From Sophora flavescens (lineage: Eukaryota > Streptophyta > Magnoliopsida > Fabales > Fabaceae), in assembly GCA_030762895.1 (NCBI GenBank), contig CM061068.1, forward strand, positions 75,107,228 through 75,171,227: a stretch of 64,000 bases of DNA. The letters are read 5' to 3'. Positions within the stretch are counted from its first letter, which is position 1. Each line of letters starts with the position of its first letter. The notes beneath the pieces are model-generated. The model was not told where the DNA came from, did no database searches, and worked only from the letters and a program-made list of their open reading frames with translations. Of this stretch, positions 11,643 through 21,900 are shown one piece after another. The position numbers and the translations under genes were made by a program.

Positions 11643-11752
11643 TCACGGCCGTGATTCTCATCACGGCTAGGCCGTGATCAGTTCTGCCTATGAGGGTCTG
11701 GTTCAGTTGGCACGTTACGGCCGTGATGGACATCACGGCCAGGCCGTGACCA
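11643..11752. repeat. Paired CACGGCCGTG palindromes
   Basis: Two copies of a CACGGCCGTGAT...ATCACGGC(T/C)AGGCCGTGA arrangement lie at about 11644-11680 and 11717-11752. Each can fold on itself and they can pair with each other. Confidence 0.6.
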
Positions 11753-11930
11753 GTGCCTGGCAATCTTCAAAAACTATAGTTTTCAATCTCCCGTATTGTC
11801 CTTATATTGGATATATAGATGTTTTGTATATCTACAGGACCTATCTAGTTATTTTTATTTATACTTCTGTATTTATTTTGAGTTATAACCTATGTTAATA
11901 CATATATATTGTTTTTGAACAAGCATACAT

Positions 11931-14930
11931 ATGGATCAGTCGGATAGCCCACATGCACGGGAGGACACTGTGGGGGTTTCGCAGGACCCGATCACGCCTA
12001 CGCCTGCTGATTCTAGTGTAAGTTTACATGCATGTTATATACTATCTTTAGTCCTTCTTGTTAATGTAAGTTTATAATGTTACAACCCTCTATTTTATCA
12101 TTTTTTTTGTCCATACAGACATCACAGGCTCATAGGAAACGGGGTAGAGGAGCCACCTCGTTGAAGAAACTAGAGAAGGACAGGCAGAGCGGACCGAAGC
12201 TTGAGGTGTCCTTCGATGCTAATCTAAATGCCCAGGGACCCCGTGCTAAAGAATTTAATAAGTGGGTGTTTCTACAAGCCGAAGCAAAGACGTAAGCATC
12301 AACTACAACCACTGGAATGACGTTCCACAGAACATTAAGGATCAGATTTGGGAGGCTATCACGGTATTTTACCTTTACATTCGTTTGATTTACATTATTA
12401 GATAATTATCCGAGTTATAATCCATCCAGTTGTTATATATGTATCTAATGTGTAGGTAGCTTGATCGTGCCAAATGACGAGGATCATCGTCATAAATGTA
12501 TGAAAATGGCATCAAAGCGTTGGAATGGGTTCAAGCATGATCTTACCAGGTACTATCTATCTGGGAAGAAGCGGCTTGATAAAATGTTCTCGGATTATCC
12601 CTGGATTGATCAGGATACTTGGGATATGTTTGCCAGGAGTCGACAGGATGAAGAATTTTAGGTTGGTTGATTAAGTTAATTTTGTATGCTTATTATAGAT
12701 CATTTAACTATATTTAATTATGTGTTTTTGTTTGAATAGGCTAAGGCAAATAAGGGTCGGCAGGATCAGGCGAAGAACGTCCACCGCCACACCATGTCTC
12801 AGGGTGGGTACCATACTCGGATCCAAAGAGATGATGGCGGATAGGCCGAGGGCGAAGCGGGAAGAGCACTCTGCTAGGATTGAAAGAGGAGAGGTGCCCG
12901 AGGGCACACCATCAAGTCCTCCGTCGGACATCGACCGCGAGGATGTCTCAGTTAGCCTACCGCATGACAAAGGCGGGATCTTTTAAAGCTAATGCCACTC
13001 GCGAAGTGGCGATATAAGATTGTAAGTAAATAATTAACTTGATTTCAATTGATATTTGTATAGATATTTGCAACACTTTTCACTTGCACGTTTTTTCATT
13101 TTTTTTCATTGTAGATGGATCTTAAAGCAAAATCCTCCCTGGGCGCATTCGTCCCTTCTGGATGGCAGGACGTCTTGATGACTGCTCTAGGCAAGAAAGA
13201 CCATCCTGGTCGGGTTCTCGGTGTTCCTGGGAACGTGACCATCAAACAATATTATGGCAAGTCTGCTTCACGAAAGCGGGTGGTCAATGAAGCATCAATT
13301 TTGGCTGACATTACTCAGCACCTCATGACCAACCCAGATATTACAACACATCTGATGTAAGGCTTAATAGCCAACCCAGAATTCAAGCAGGCGCTTGCCA
13401 GAGAGCTTTCCTCCGTCGGTACATCCCAGGACACCGCAAGGCTTGCCAACGCTTCACATGTGAGCACAAAAGAGAGTTTTAGTAGGGCACATGTGGGGAA
13501 CAATGAGTTGGCAGCTAGGGAGCGGGAGTTAGAAGTCCAGCGCCATGAGCATGAGTTGGAAATGAAAAGGCGTGAGCTTGAGTTGGACTCCAAACGACGT
13601 GAGCTCGAAATGTTAACAAAGGTATTTATTCATTATTAATGTCCAAATTAGTCAAATAATTACTTGTGTTTTTTTTAATTATCAAAAACTTATATATTTT
13701 ATTTTTCCTAAACTGAAGGCCAAGTCGACGTCGGTGTCGCTGTCACCTATCACTCGTTTGTTCTCACTTGGTGAGGATTATGCGTTTGAGATTTTTGCAT
13801 GTCCATTGGAGCACGATGGATGGGTGGCATGCCCAAATCAAGAGAGGATATTTTCCTTCGTTGGTGATGATCTCGGGAACGCCTGCAGAAATAACGTCTG
13901 GATGAACAGCAATGTCATCAGTCTCTGGTGCATGTAAGTTAATTTTAATTTTATAACTTATTTATTTTTGGTATTTTTCCATTTAATAATTTATTTTAAT
14001 TTCAATATATATATTATGTAATTAACATCCACACCCTTTTCATATCTTAGGTATCTCCATCGTCTTCAGCCTGATAAGGGCGTTGCATCAGTTTACGGTT
14101 TCTTAGATCCGTCAATCCTTCTGCCCGAGTTCTTTGTTGGCGATGCATTGAATAAATACATAGGGAACTTGTTGGGAGACAATCCGAGAGAATTATATCT
14201 GGCTCCCTACTGTATGGATGACCATTGGTAGTTGTTGGTACTTCACCCGTCTAGGCATACTGTCATATTCTTCTGCTCTCTCCACCATGATCCGCCACCG
14301 AAGGTGGTGGAAGCTGTAAATATGTAAGTAACTAATCTTAAATTTAATTTAAGTTTTAATATCAGTTGTTTTTAGTTTATTACACACATGATAAATGAGT
14401 TTGTTAATTGATCGACATGATTATTTGTTTATGATAGCGCGCTGAAGGCGAGTAGCATAAGTTGCGCCAACGGGAGAAGTAGGACTTCTAAGGCTAAAGC
14501 AAATCCTGTATGGAACATCCTCAAGGTTTGGTAGTTTATTTATCAAATAATTATTATTATAATTACTAATTTATGTGTATATTCAACTGACGTTGAAATT
14601 AATTTTGTTGGTAGTCTCGATTTCAACCTGACAGTTGGTCGTGCGGCTATTATGTGATGCTTCATATGCTGAACATAGTCTCCGCATCTATTACGGATGG
14701 ATGGAAGAAGGTAATATTTAAACAACTTGTTAAATTATATATTATAGTTTTGAAGATGACTTGCATTGATGTTATTGTTATTATTTGAACGTGTCTAGGC
14801 ATTTATCGACCAATCGCCTATTCAAGAAGATGAGTTAAGAGACTTGAGGATGCGCTTCGCTGAATTCTTCTTCAAGTATGCGGCTGAGAAAGGAATTGAC
14901 AACATACCTCCGCACTACTTAGATAAATAG
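11931..14930 (+). pseudogene. CACTA-encoded plant En/Spm protein with Ulp1-like (C48) protease domain, broken
   Basis: ATG at 11931 opens exon 1 (to 12017, GTAAGT donor); exon 2 starts at 12119. Early exons carry the plant Ptta/En/Spm transposon-protein pattern: NYNHWNDVPQNIKDQIWEAI, FKHDLTRYYLSGKK, then AKANKGRQDQAKNVHRHTM. The exon at 13115 continues it with GAFVPSGWQDVL and HPGRVLGVPG, followed by a charged helix (about 13500-13620). The last exons (13730-14930) are Ulp1-protease-like, with DDHW as the His motif and SWSCGYYVM as the Cys motif, ending at TAG 14928. Damage: a frame break near 12280-12300 and a TAG at 14229-14231 directly after DDHW. The stop is one C-to-T change from a Gln codon. 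The role of this protein in CACTA transposition is not settled. Confidence 0.75.
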
Positions 14931-15177
14931 TTTTTTTGTTAGACTTTAGAAACTAATTAATAACATGTATATATATATCCTTAGATAGTTTTGTTTTTTA
15001 GACATTGGAACTTAAATTTATTTATATATATACATGGGTTTTGGTTTTAAGTCCCCCCATTGTTCAATTTTCCTTTGCAATTCTGTAATGTGTGTGATAT
15101 TCTGTGTTACTGGGACTGAATGCAGGGATAGCTGAGGGGAGTGATATTTTAAAACTGAATTTAAAAAAAAAAAACAT
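14931..15177. other. 3' non-coding part of the CACTA gene
   Basis: AT-rich stretch after the stop codon with no further open frame. It leads into the right subterminal palindromes. Confidence 0.5.
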
Positions 15178-15556
15178 TTTAACGTCAGTTGTATCAAACA
15201 ACTGACGTTAATAGTATTTTATAAAATATACAGTACACTATTAACGTCAGTTCTTTATTACAACTGACGTTAAAATTAAACATTTAACGTCAGTTCTTTA
15301 TAACAACTGACGTTAGTTTTAACAATATCAACATCGGTTGTATTAAAGAACTGACGTTAATAGTTTTAGTTTAACGTCAGTTGTTTAAAAAACCGACGTT
15401 ACAAAATTAACGTCGGTTTTGTTAAGGAACTGACGTTAATAGTGTTATATTTAACATCAGTTCTAAACTGACGTTAAAATATTAACTATTAACGTCAGCT
15501 GTATTTACGTCAGTCAGTATTCTGATGTAAAAAACCAATTTTAACTGACGTAAAAA
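15178..15556. repeat. Right subterminal palindrome array of the CACTA element
   Basis: At least eight TTAACGTCAGTT / AACTGACGTTAA pairs in close succession (for example 15178-15210, 15240-15275 and 15283-15315). They mirror the left array. Confidence 0.85.
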
Positions 15557-15577
15557 GCACTTATTGCACTAGTGCCA

Positions 15578-15683
15578 AGTCCTACATTGACTAGAGGTAG
15601 TATCTAACAAGAGCTTATAAGTAGTGGGCAATCCGCATCCTATGAGCTACCTTTTGAGATTGAGTTAGGCCCAAAATCTAATA
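15578..15683 (+). repeat. Remainder of the TGTTGG-type LTR-like repeat
   Basis: AGTCCTACATTGACTAGAGG to GGCCCAAAATCTAAT continues the sequence interrupted at 8479. It ends where Copia-A LTR sequence begins. Confidence 0.45.
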
Positions 15684-15831
15684 TGCCACAGCATATCAAC
15701 CAACCAGCTGCAGATGCATAACGGGCTCATTTTCCAGCTCATCATTAGCTGTTCAACTGCTGGTAGTTAAGTTAGTTATTTTAATTAGCTTTAGTTAACT
15801 TGTTGCCTGAGTTAATTAACTAGATTTAGTT
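15684..15831 (+). repeat. Copia-A LTR, truncated copy (5' half)
   Basis: It matches 7800 onward from TGCCACAGCATATCAACC to ACTAGATTTAGTT, then stops abruptly. From 15832 the sequence is inverted Copia-A coding DNA, so 15831/15832 is a rearrangement junction. Confidence 0.75.
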
Positions 15832-15872
15832 GATGTTGTAGCTTTAACTGCATTCACAACAGGACAGGCAGA

Positions 15873-17866
15873 TGTAGCATCCTAAAATTCTAACATAATT
15901 AATTTGAAAATAAATAAATAAATAAAAAATAATAATAATAATAATAATAATAAGTTATTGAAAAGTGTAGTGCAAATAAAATATAAATGGGAGATTTAGT
16001 GTAAAGAAGTGATGGTATAAGGATTTATTGTAATTTATTAACTATTATAGAGAATACAAAATTATATATATATATATATATATATAAAGAAGAAGAATTG
16101 GCCACGTATAAAATACTTGGCTTTGGCCAAATTTGGAGTTGTATAGTGCAACACATGAAAGTGAAGTGGTACATCATGTTTATTTGAATTTTTAAAAAAA
16201 AAAATAAGAAGAAGAAGAAAGAGTGGTGGGCCGCATGTAGTTAATTGAATTGAAAGGAAGGATAAAAGATAACAGGTGCGTTAGGCGGGGATCCAATTTC
16301 ACGGCCTTTTCCTTTTAATACATGCTCCACACCACAATACCAATTAATCTTAATCGAGGGTTGGAGATAAAAGAGGAAAAAAAAAAGCTAGCGTCAGGCC
16401 ATCAGCGCAGGGATAGAGATTTATCTCTCCAGCGCCGCAAGAACAACAAAAGAAGATTGAGGAGTATCGTTACGGTGCTAGATTGGGAGCCACACAGATC
16501 CAAGAATGCTATCAAACGGGAGAAGAATTTTTAGGGAAGCACAAATCCCTATCACACGTAATTTCTAGAACATTCTGGAGGTCTTCGAGAGGTGAGTAAC
16601 AGTACCTTTTAATAACCCTTTCCATGGTACATGTGTTTTGTTGTGTTGAGCGAATTACCTATGATTCTGAGAGATTTTAATTGAATGATGCATGTTGTTA
16701 ATAAACTAATTTTTTGGGGTTTTGAATTAAAATAAAAATGATTATTAAATTGGGTATTTATTCCTGTTACTGATGGCATGAAATACATGATTGATATTTT
16801 TATTAATTGAATGACGTGCTTATTGATGTGTGCTATGCAATGTGAGTTTATTTGACATGCATGATAAAATCATATATTTAATTTTTGGTAAATGATTTGT
16901 TACACATATGATACATGAAATTGTGCCCTATGATGAATTGTATGATGTTTGCCGCAATACCACCTATGATAGGGGTATCGAAAAGTAATACCACCGTAAT
17001 GGGGTATCGAAAGTAACATCCCGTATAATTGGGATGTCGAAAATAAGTAATACTACCTAAAAAGGAGTATCGAAAGTAACACCGCCACAGGTTGGGGTGT
17101 CGAAAAATGAGAAATACCACCATGTGCACATGGGAGGTATCGAAATGGAAATGTCCCCGACAGGAGGGTGACATCGAAACACTCCTCGTGAGTAGGGGTG
17201 GGCAATGGGACGCCATTGTCGTGTGATGTGTGAATATATGGCATGCCGGCAAGAGGCCAATTTAATTAGGAAATCTTTGGACCGCTTGGATTAAACTTGA
17301 ATTTATCTGGTACATGGAATGTAATGTATTGAGATGAGATTATTATTAATGTTAAAAGTATTTTCTTTATATATATTATTTTGAAAAATTAGCGGGTGCC
17401 ATGGACAGTTTTTCCGGTTACCGCACCGGTTGAGAACAATGCTATTTTCGAAAATGTTTTTATAAAACTGTATTGTTGATCACTGGGATTTCATATCTCA
17501 TTATTAAGCATTGTTTTCAGAGCACGAGGAGGACGTCATTGAGACTGAAGAGGCGTGAAGACTTAGTGGACACCATTAGATAATCTTTCTAGTTTGGTTA
17601 CTATGTTCTTAAATAAGGAGCCGTATGTGGCTTGACGCAATTATTTATCGTTGGGATTGTAGTTAGACGCCCGGTTTTGAGGCTTTTGGTTTTTTTTATT
17701 TATTTATGTCTATATTCATTACATGGATAATTTAATACTATATTATTTAATATGAGGCATTTTCAGACTTTAATGTTTTCTCTAATTTTTCTTTACGAGA
17801 TATATGTTTTAGAGGATATTTTATTGATTTTATCTTGGGATCACTAATGTAACGAAGGGCGTTACA
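15873..17866 (+). repeat. Gypsy-1 5' LTR
   Basis: It begins TGTAGCATCCTAAAATTC and ends ACGAAGGGCGTTACA. It contains AAT/TA microsatellites (15930-16090) and the hairpin run at 16956-17203. It closely matches 21667-23673; the visible differences are mainly in the microsatellites plus scattered substitutions. Confidence 0.9.
16956..17203. repeat. Run of eight short hairpins with CGAAA spacers (5' LTR)
   Basis: Units begin at about 16956, 16987, 17015, 17049, 17078, 17113, 17150 and 17180, 28-37 bp apart. Each has a stem of 5-8 bp, and each of the first seven is followed by CGAAA. Stem arms differ but remain complementary: ATACC/GGTAT, ACATCCC/GGGATGT, ATACT/AGTAT, ACACC/GGTGT and ATGTC/GACAT. 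Several stems share a CC/GG extension after a one-base bulge. The eighth, CACTCC/GGGGTG, includes one wobble pair. The antisense open frame crossing the run is treated as a by-product. Confidence 0.8.
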
Positions 17867-17870
17867 TTTA

Positions 17871-17882
17871 TGGTATCAGAGC
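17871..17882 (+). promoter_or_regulatory. Gypsy-1 primer-binding site
   Basis: TGGTATCAGAGC lies 4 bp after the 5' LTR and matches the 3' end of initiator tRNA-Met. Confidence 0.85.
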
Positions 17883-18034
17883 AGTTCGATTCTAAATCGG
17901 ACTGTGGTAATGGGGCTTTTTCTAAAATAAAACTTGGGCGCATAGGATGTTTGTTAGAGTTATAGATGCTACATGCTATTCTTTGGGATATTGGACCTGA
18001 TCAACCCAGTATTTCATTGGTAGTGAGCAGATTT

Positions 18035-21000
18035 ATGGCGACTAATAGGCGAGGGACGAATGTTGCACTTGCAGCAGCTTTGGATTGTATGACCAAAGCT
18101 ATGCAAGGGCAGACGGAGACTCGCCGTCAACTGAAAGGGAATGGGGGCCAGTCACTAATGAAGTGGTGGCAACCTAGGACCCTTAACACGTGGGGCTTTT
18201 CGAATTCAAGAAGAACAATTCGCCATCATTCTGAGGCAGCTTAGATCCGAAGGAGGCTGAATTTCTTCTACTCGTTAAGAAAAAAAAATTATTATATTGT
18301 TTGATTCAGGAGCAACACATCCCTTGATACATCCTTTATGTGTGAAAATTTGGAGATGCCAATCTTTTATTTGTCCTTTGGTTCATAGGTTTCTACTCCT
18401 ATAGGGATATTCTTGTTCTTCCATTGGTTGTTTAAATTGTTTCCTTGTGCATCAAGACACTCCTTATGACATCATACTTATTGTTATCTATGTATTGTAT
18501 GTTTTTCTTGGTATTGACTTATTGGCATCTAGACTCATTGCCATAAGTATTCTGACAAAAATATCCTTATCTCTTCACACCCAACGTCTTTTGATTTTCG
18601 GTGTCGACCCGTATTTTATTCGTCGTTTCTTGTGATAAGTGTTTGGTTTTGAGAGCTCAAGAATACATACTCTCATTCACTGCTACTATAGAGGCAGACA
18701 ATGATGTAGCGACTATCTCTATGATGCGCAAGTTTCAATAGGGGGTTGAATTTAGCATAGATCTAGTGTCAAGGAGTAAACTAATATCTATAGCGCCTTA
18801 CAAGATAACACCTCTAGAGTTGAACGAGCTCAAGAAACAGATAGAGGTATGTTACAAAAGGGGTTCATTAGGCCTGGTGTGTCACCTTGGGGAGCACCAG
18901 TGCTTTTAGTGAAGAAAAAAAGGATGGGAGTATGAGGTTGTGTGTTGATTGTAGGCAACTGAATAAGGTAACCATCAAGAACAAATATCCCTTACCTAGG
19001 ATAGATGATCTCTTAGATCAGTTAAGGGGAGCGACAGTGTTTTCCAAAATAGGTCTAAGATCGGGATACCATCAAATTAGAGTTAGAAGCGAGGACATCC
19101 CTAAGACAGCCTTCAGGACAAGGTATGGGCACTATGAGTATGTAGTGATGCCCTTTGGCGTGACCAACGCCCCAGCCGTTTTTATGGACAAAATGAATCA
19201 GATCTTTAGGCCATTCTTGGATAGCTTTGTGGTGGTGTTCATAGATGATATTTTGATATACTCTAGGACACCAGAGGATCATGAGGAGCATTTGAGGTCA
19301 GTGTTGCAGATTCTGAGGGAAGAGCAACTGTATGCAAAGCCAGAAAAGTGTGAATTTTGGCTTGATGGGTTGAAGTTTTTAGGACATACCATATCTAGGA
19401 GTGGTGTAGCGGTTGACTCTAGTAAGGTTGATGCAGTGCTTGGATGGGAGCAACCTAAGTCAGTGACGGAAGTGAGGAGTTTCCTAGGACTGGCAGGTTA
19501 CTATAGGGAGTTCATAGGGGGGGGTCCTCTAGACTAGCTTTACCTCTTACCAAGTTGACTAGGAAAGGAAAATCTTTTGGGTGGGATAAGGAATGCGAAG
19601 AGAATTTTGAGGAGCTTAAGAGAAGATTGGTGTCATCACCGGTCTTAACCATTCCAGATCCTTCAGTGAGTTTTGTGGTATATTGGGACACTTCTAAGAA
19701 TGGTTTAGGTTGTGTGTTGATGCAGGAAGGCAAGGTGGTCATACGCCTCTAGGCAGCTTAGGCCACATGAGGGGAATTACCCTACCCATGACCTAGAGCT
19801 AGCAGCTGTGGTTTTACCCTTAAGATTTGGAGGCATTACTTTTATGGGGCGAGTTTGAAGTTTTTAGTGACCATAAAAGCCTTAAATATATGTTCGACCA
19901 GAAGGAGTTGAGCATGAGACAACGAAGGTGGATGGGGTTCCTTAAGGACTATGACTTCGAGTTGAAGTACCATCCGGGAAAGGCCAATGTGGTGGCAGAT
20001 GCTTTGAGTGGGAAGTCCCTACACGTGCCGAGCTTGATGGTGCGAGAGCTGAACCTTATGGAAGAGTTTAGGGACATGAATCTAGAGGTGACGGATGTGT
20101 CCTCAAATGTCTTAAGTTTGAAGCTAAATTAGGTTGGAAATTAATAGTGACCTTAGAGATGAGGTTAGGCGGGAACAACTTTTAGACCAAGAGTTGCAGT
20201 CTTGGTTGGGACAAGAGGGTTATGAGTTGTCTGTTGATGGGCTAGTGAAGTTTAAGAATAGGGTCGTTGTTCCTAAGGAGGGGAGCCTTAGAGAGAAGAT
20301 ATTAGAGGAAGCTCATAAGAGAAAGTTTACCATACGTCCTGGAATAACTAAGATGTACCAAGACCTTAAGAGGATGTATTGGTGGCCAGGAATGAAAAAG
20401 AATGTGGCTAGCTTCGTAGCTAGGTGTTTAGTGTGCCAAAAGGTCAAGATAGAACATCAGAAGCCTTCGGGGTTGTTGCAGTCCTTGGAGATTCTAGAAT
20501 GGGAGTGGGAGTGGGAGAGAATTTCTATGGACTTTGTGATGGGGTTACCTAAGACGCGTTTCGGCTTAGACGCCATTTGGGTGATAGTGGGTAGGTTGAC
20601 TAAGTATACCCACTTCTTGCCAATTAAGGCAACCTATAGTTTAGACAAGTTGGCATACCTCTATATGAAGGAAATAGTCAAGCTTCATGGGATACCCACG
20701 TCTATAGTGTCGGATAGAGACCTGAGGTTTACCTCTAGATTTTGGAGAGCTTTTCAGCAAGCCTTTGGGACTAAGTTGAACCTTAGCACGGCCACTCATC
20801 CCCAAACGGATGGTCAGTCAGAGCGGACCATTCGGACCCTTGAGAACATGCTTAGGGCGTATGTCCTGGATGAAGAGGGAGTTGAGATAGATTCCTACCT
20901 CTCATTGAGTTTGCGTATAACAATAGTTGTCACGCTAAGTATAGGCATGGCACCCTAGGAGGTCCTATATGGGAGGAAGTGTAGGTCCCCTTTATGTTGG

Positions 21001-21567
21001 TGTGACGTAGGTGAGAAAACCTTGATATGACCTGAATTGGTCCAGGAAACCTCTTAGAGAATCAAAATGATTAGGGAGAGGATGCGCACGGTGTAAAGTA
21101 GACAAAAGAGCTACGCCGACAAAAGGAGAAAGCCTCTAGAATTCCAGGTAAGTGAGCATGTATTTTTTAGAGTCATTCCTAAGACAGGGGTAGGGAGGTC
21201 GATGAAAGTCCGCAAGCTAAATCCTCGTTTCATGGGACCTTTCCAAATCCTTAAAAGAGTCGGGCCTGTTGCTTATCAATTGGCTCTTCCGCCACAGTTG
21301 GCAAACCTTCATGATGTTTTCCATGTGTTGCAACTCAGAAAATATGTGCCCGATGAATCTCATGTGATAGCTCCTGGGTCTGTACAATTGAAGGATAATT
21401 TGATCTATAAGCCAAAGCCTAGTCAAATTTTGGACAAGAGCACTAAGACTCTAAGGAACAAGGCAATTCCTTTGGTGAAAGTGTTATGGGACGGATTGAC
21501 TCATGAGGAAACCACTTGGGAGATGGAGGAGGACACCGTGCGTCAATACCCAGATTTTATTATCTAA
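18035..21567 (+). pseudogene. Gypsy-1 gag-pol, multiply broken
   Basis: The gag frame starts at ATG 18035 (MATNRRGTN...) and is lost by 18244, so most of gag is deleted. A protease motif, DSGATH, is at about 18304. Reverse transcriptase covers about 18760-19515, with LCVDCRQLN and FIDDILIYS (the DD catalytic pair). A frame break falls in a run of eight G at 19517-19524. RNase H follows (19550-20100), with stops and frameshifts. Integrase runs from about 20134, with its zinc-finger CLVC half, VSDRD and DGQSER. It is interrupted near 20955 and resumes at 21202 to end at TAA after 21565. Closing motif: EETTWEMEEDTV. It cannot make an intact polyprotein. Confidence 0.85.
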
Positions 21568-21649
21568 GGTATGGTAACCTTTACGTTTGAATATGTCGTA
21601 TGTTAAAATAAGTGCGTGAGTATGAGGCGAATTTCGGGGACGAAATTCT

Positions 21650-21666
21650 TTAAGGAGGGGAGAAAA
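21650..21666 (+). promoter_or_regulatory. Gypsy-1 polypurine tract
   Basis: AAGGAGGGGAGAAAA directly precedes the 3' LTR, the normal plus-strand priming site. Confidence 0.8.
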
Positions 21667-21850
21667 TGTAACATCCTAAAATTCTAACATAATTATTTTG
21701 AAAATAATAATAATAATAATATTAAGTTGTTGAAAAGTGTAGTGCAAATAAAATATAAATGGGAGATTTAGTGTAAAGAAGTGATGGTATAAGGATTTAT
21801 TGCAATTTATTAACTATTATAGAGAATACAAAATTATATATAATATATAT

Positions 21851-21900
<50 letters not shown>

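Larger units (their letters stand above)
8480..15574 (+). mobile_element. CACTA (En/Spm-type) transposon, 7.1 kb, defective
   Basis: The ends are CACTAGTG...CACTAGTG (8480-8487 and 15567-15574), flanked by a perfect 3-bp duplication CCA (8477-8479 and 15575-15577). Removing the element rejoins the split TGTTGG repeat. Near both ends are many inverted ACGTCAGTT/AACTGACGT pairs, the expected form of CACTA subterminal binding sites. One gene-like region (11931-14930) encodes a plant En/Spm-associated protein with a Ulp1-like protease domain. I see no TNPD/Transposase_21 gene, so it was probably mobilised in trans, if at all. Confidence 0.85.

Noticed and set aside
16956..17203. Possible CRISPR-like array
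   Set aside because: The repeats are variable hairpins with short constant CGAAA spacers, the reverse of a CRISPR array, and the genome is plant.
16878..17260. Antisense open frames of up to 124 aa over the hairpin run, repeated at 22672-23054
   Set aside because: They lie inside an LTR, follow the 30-bp periodicity of the hairpins and contain no known domain. They are by-products of the repeat.
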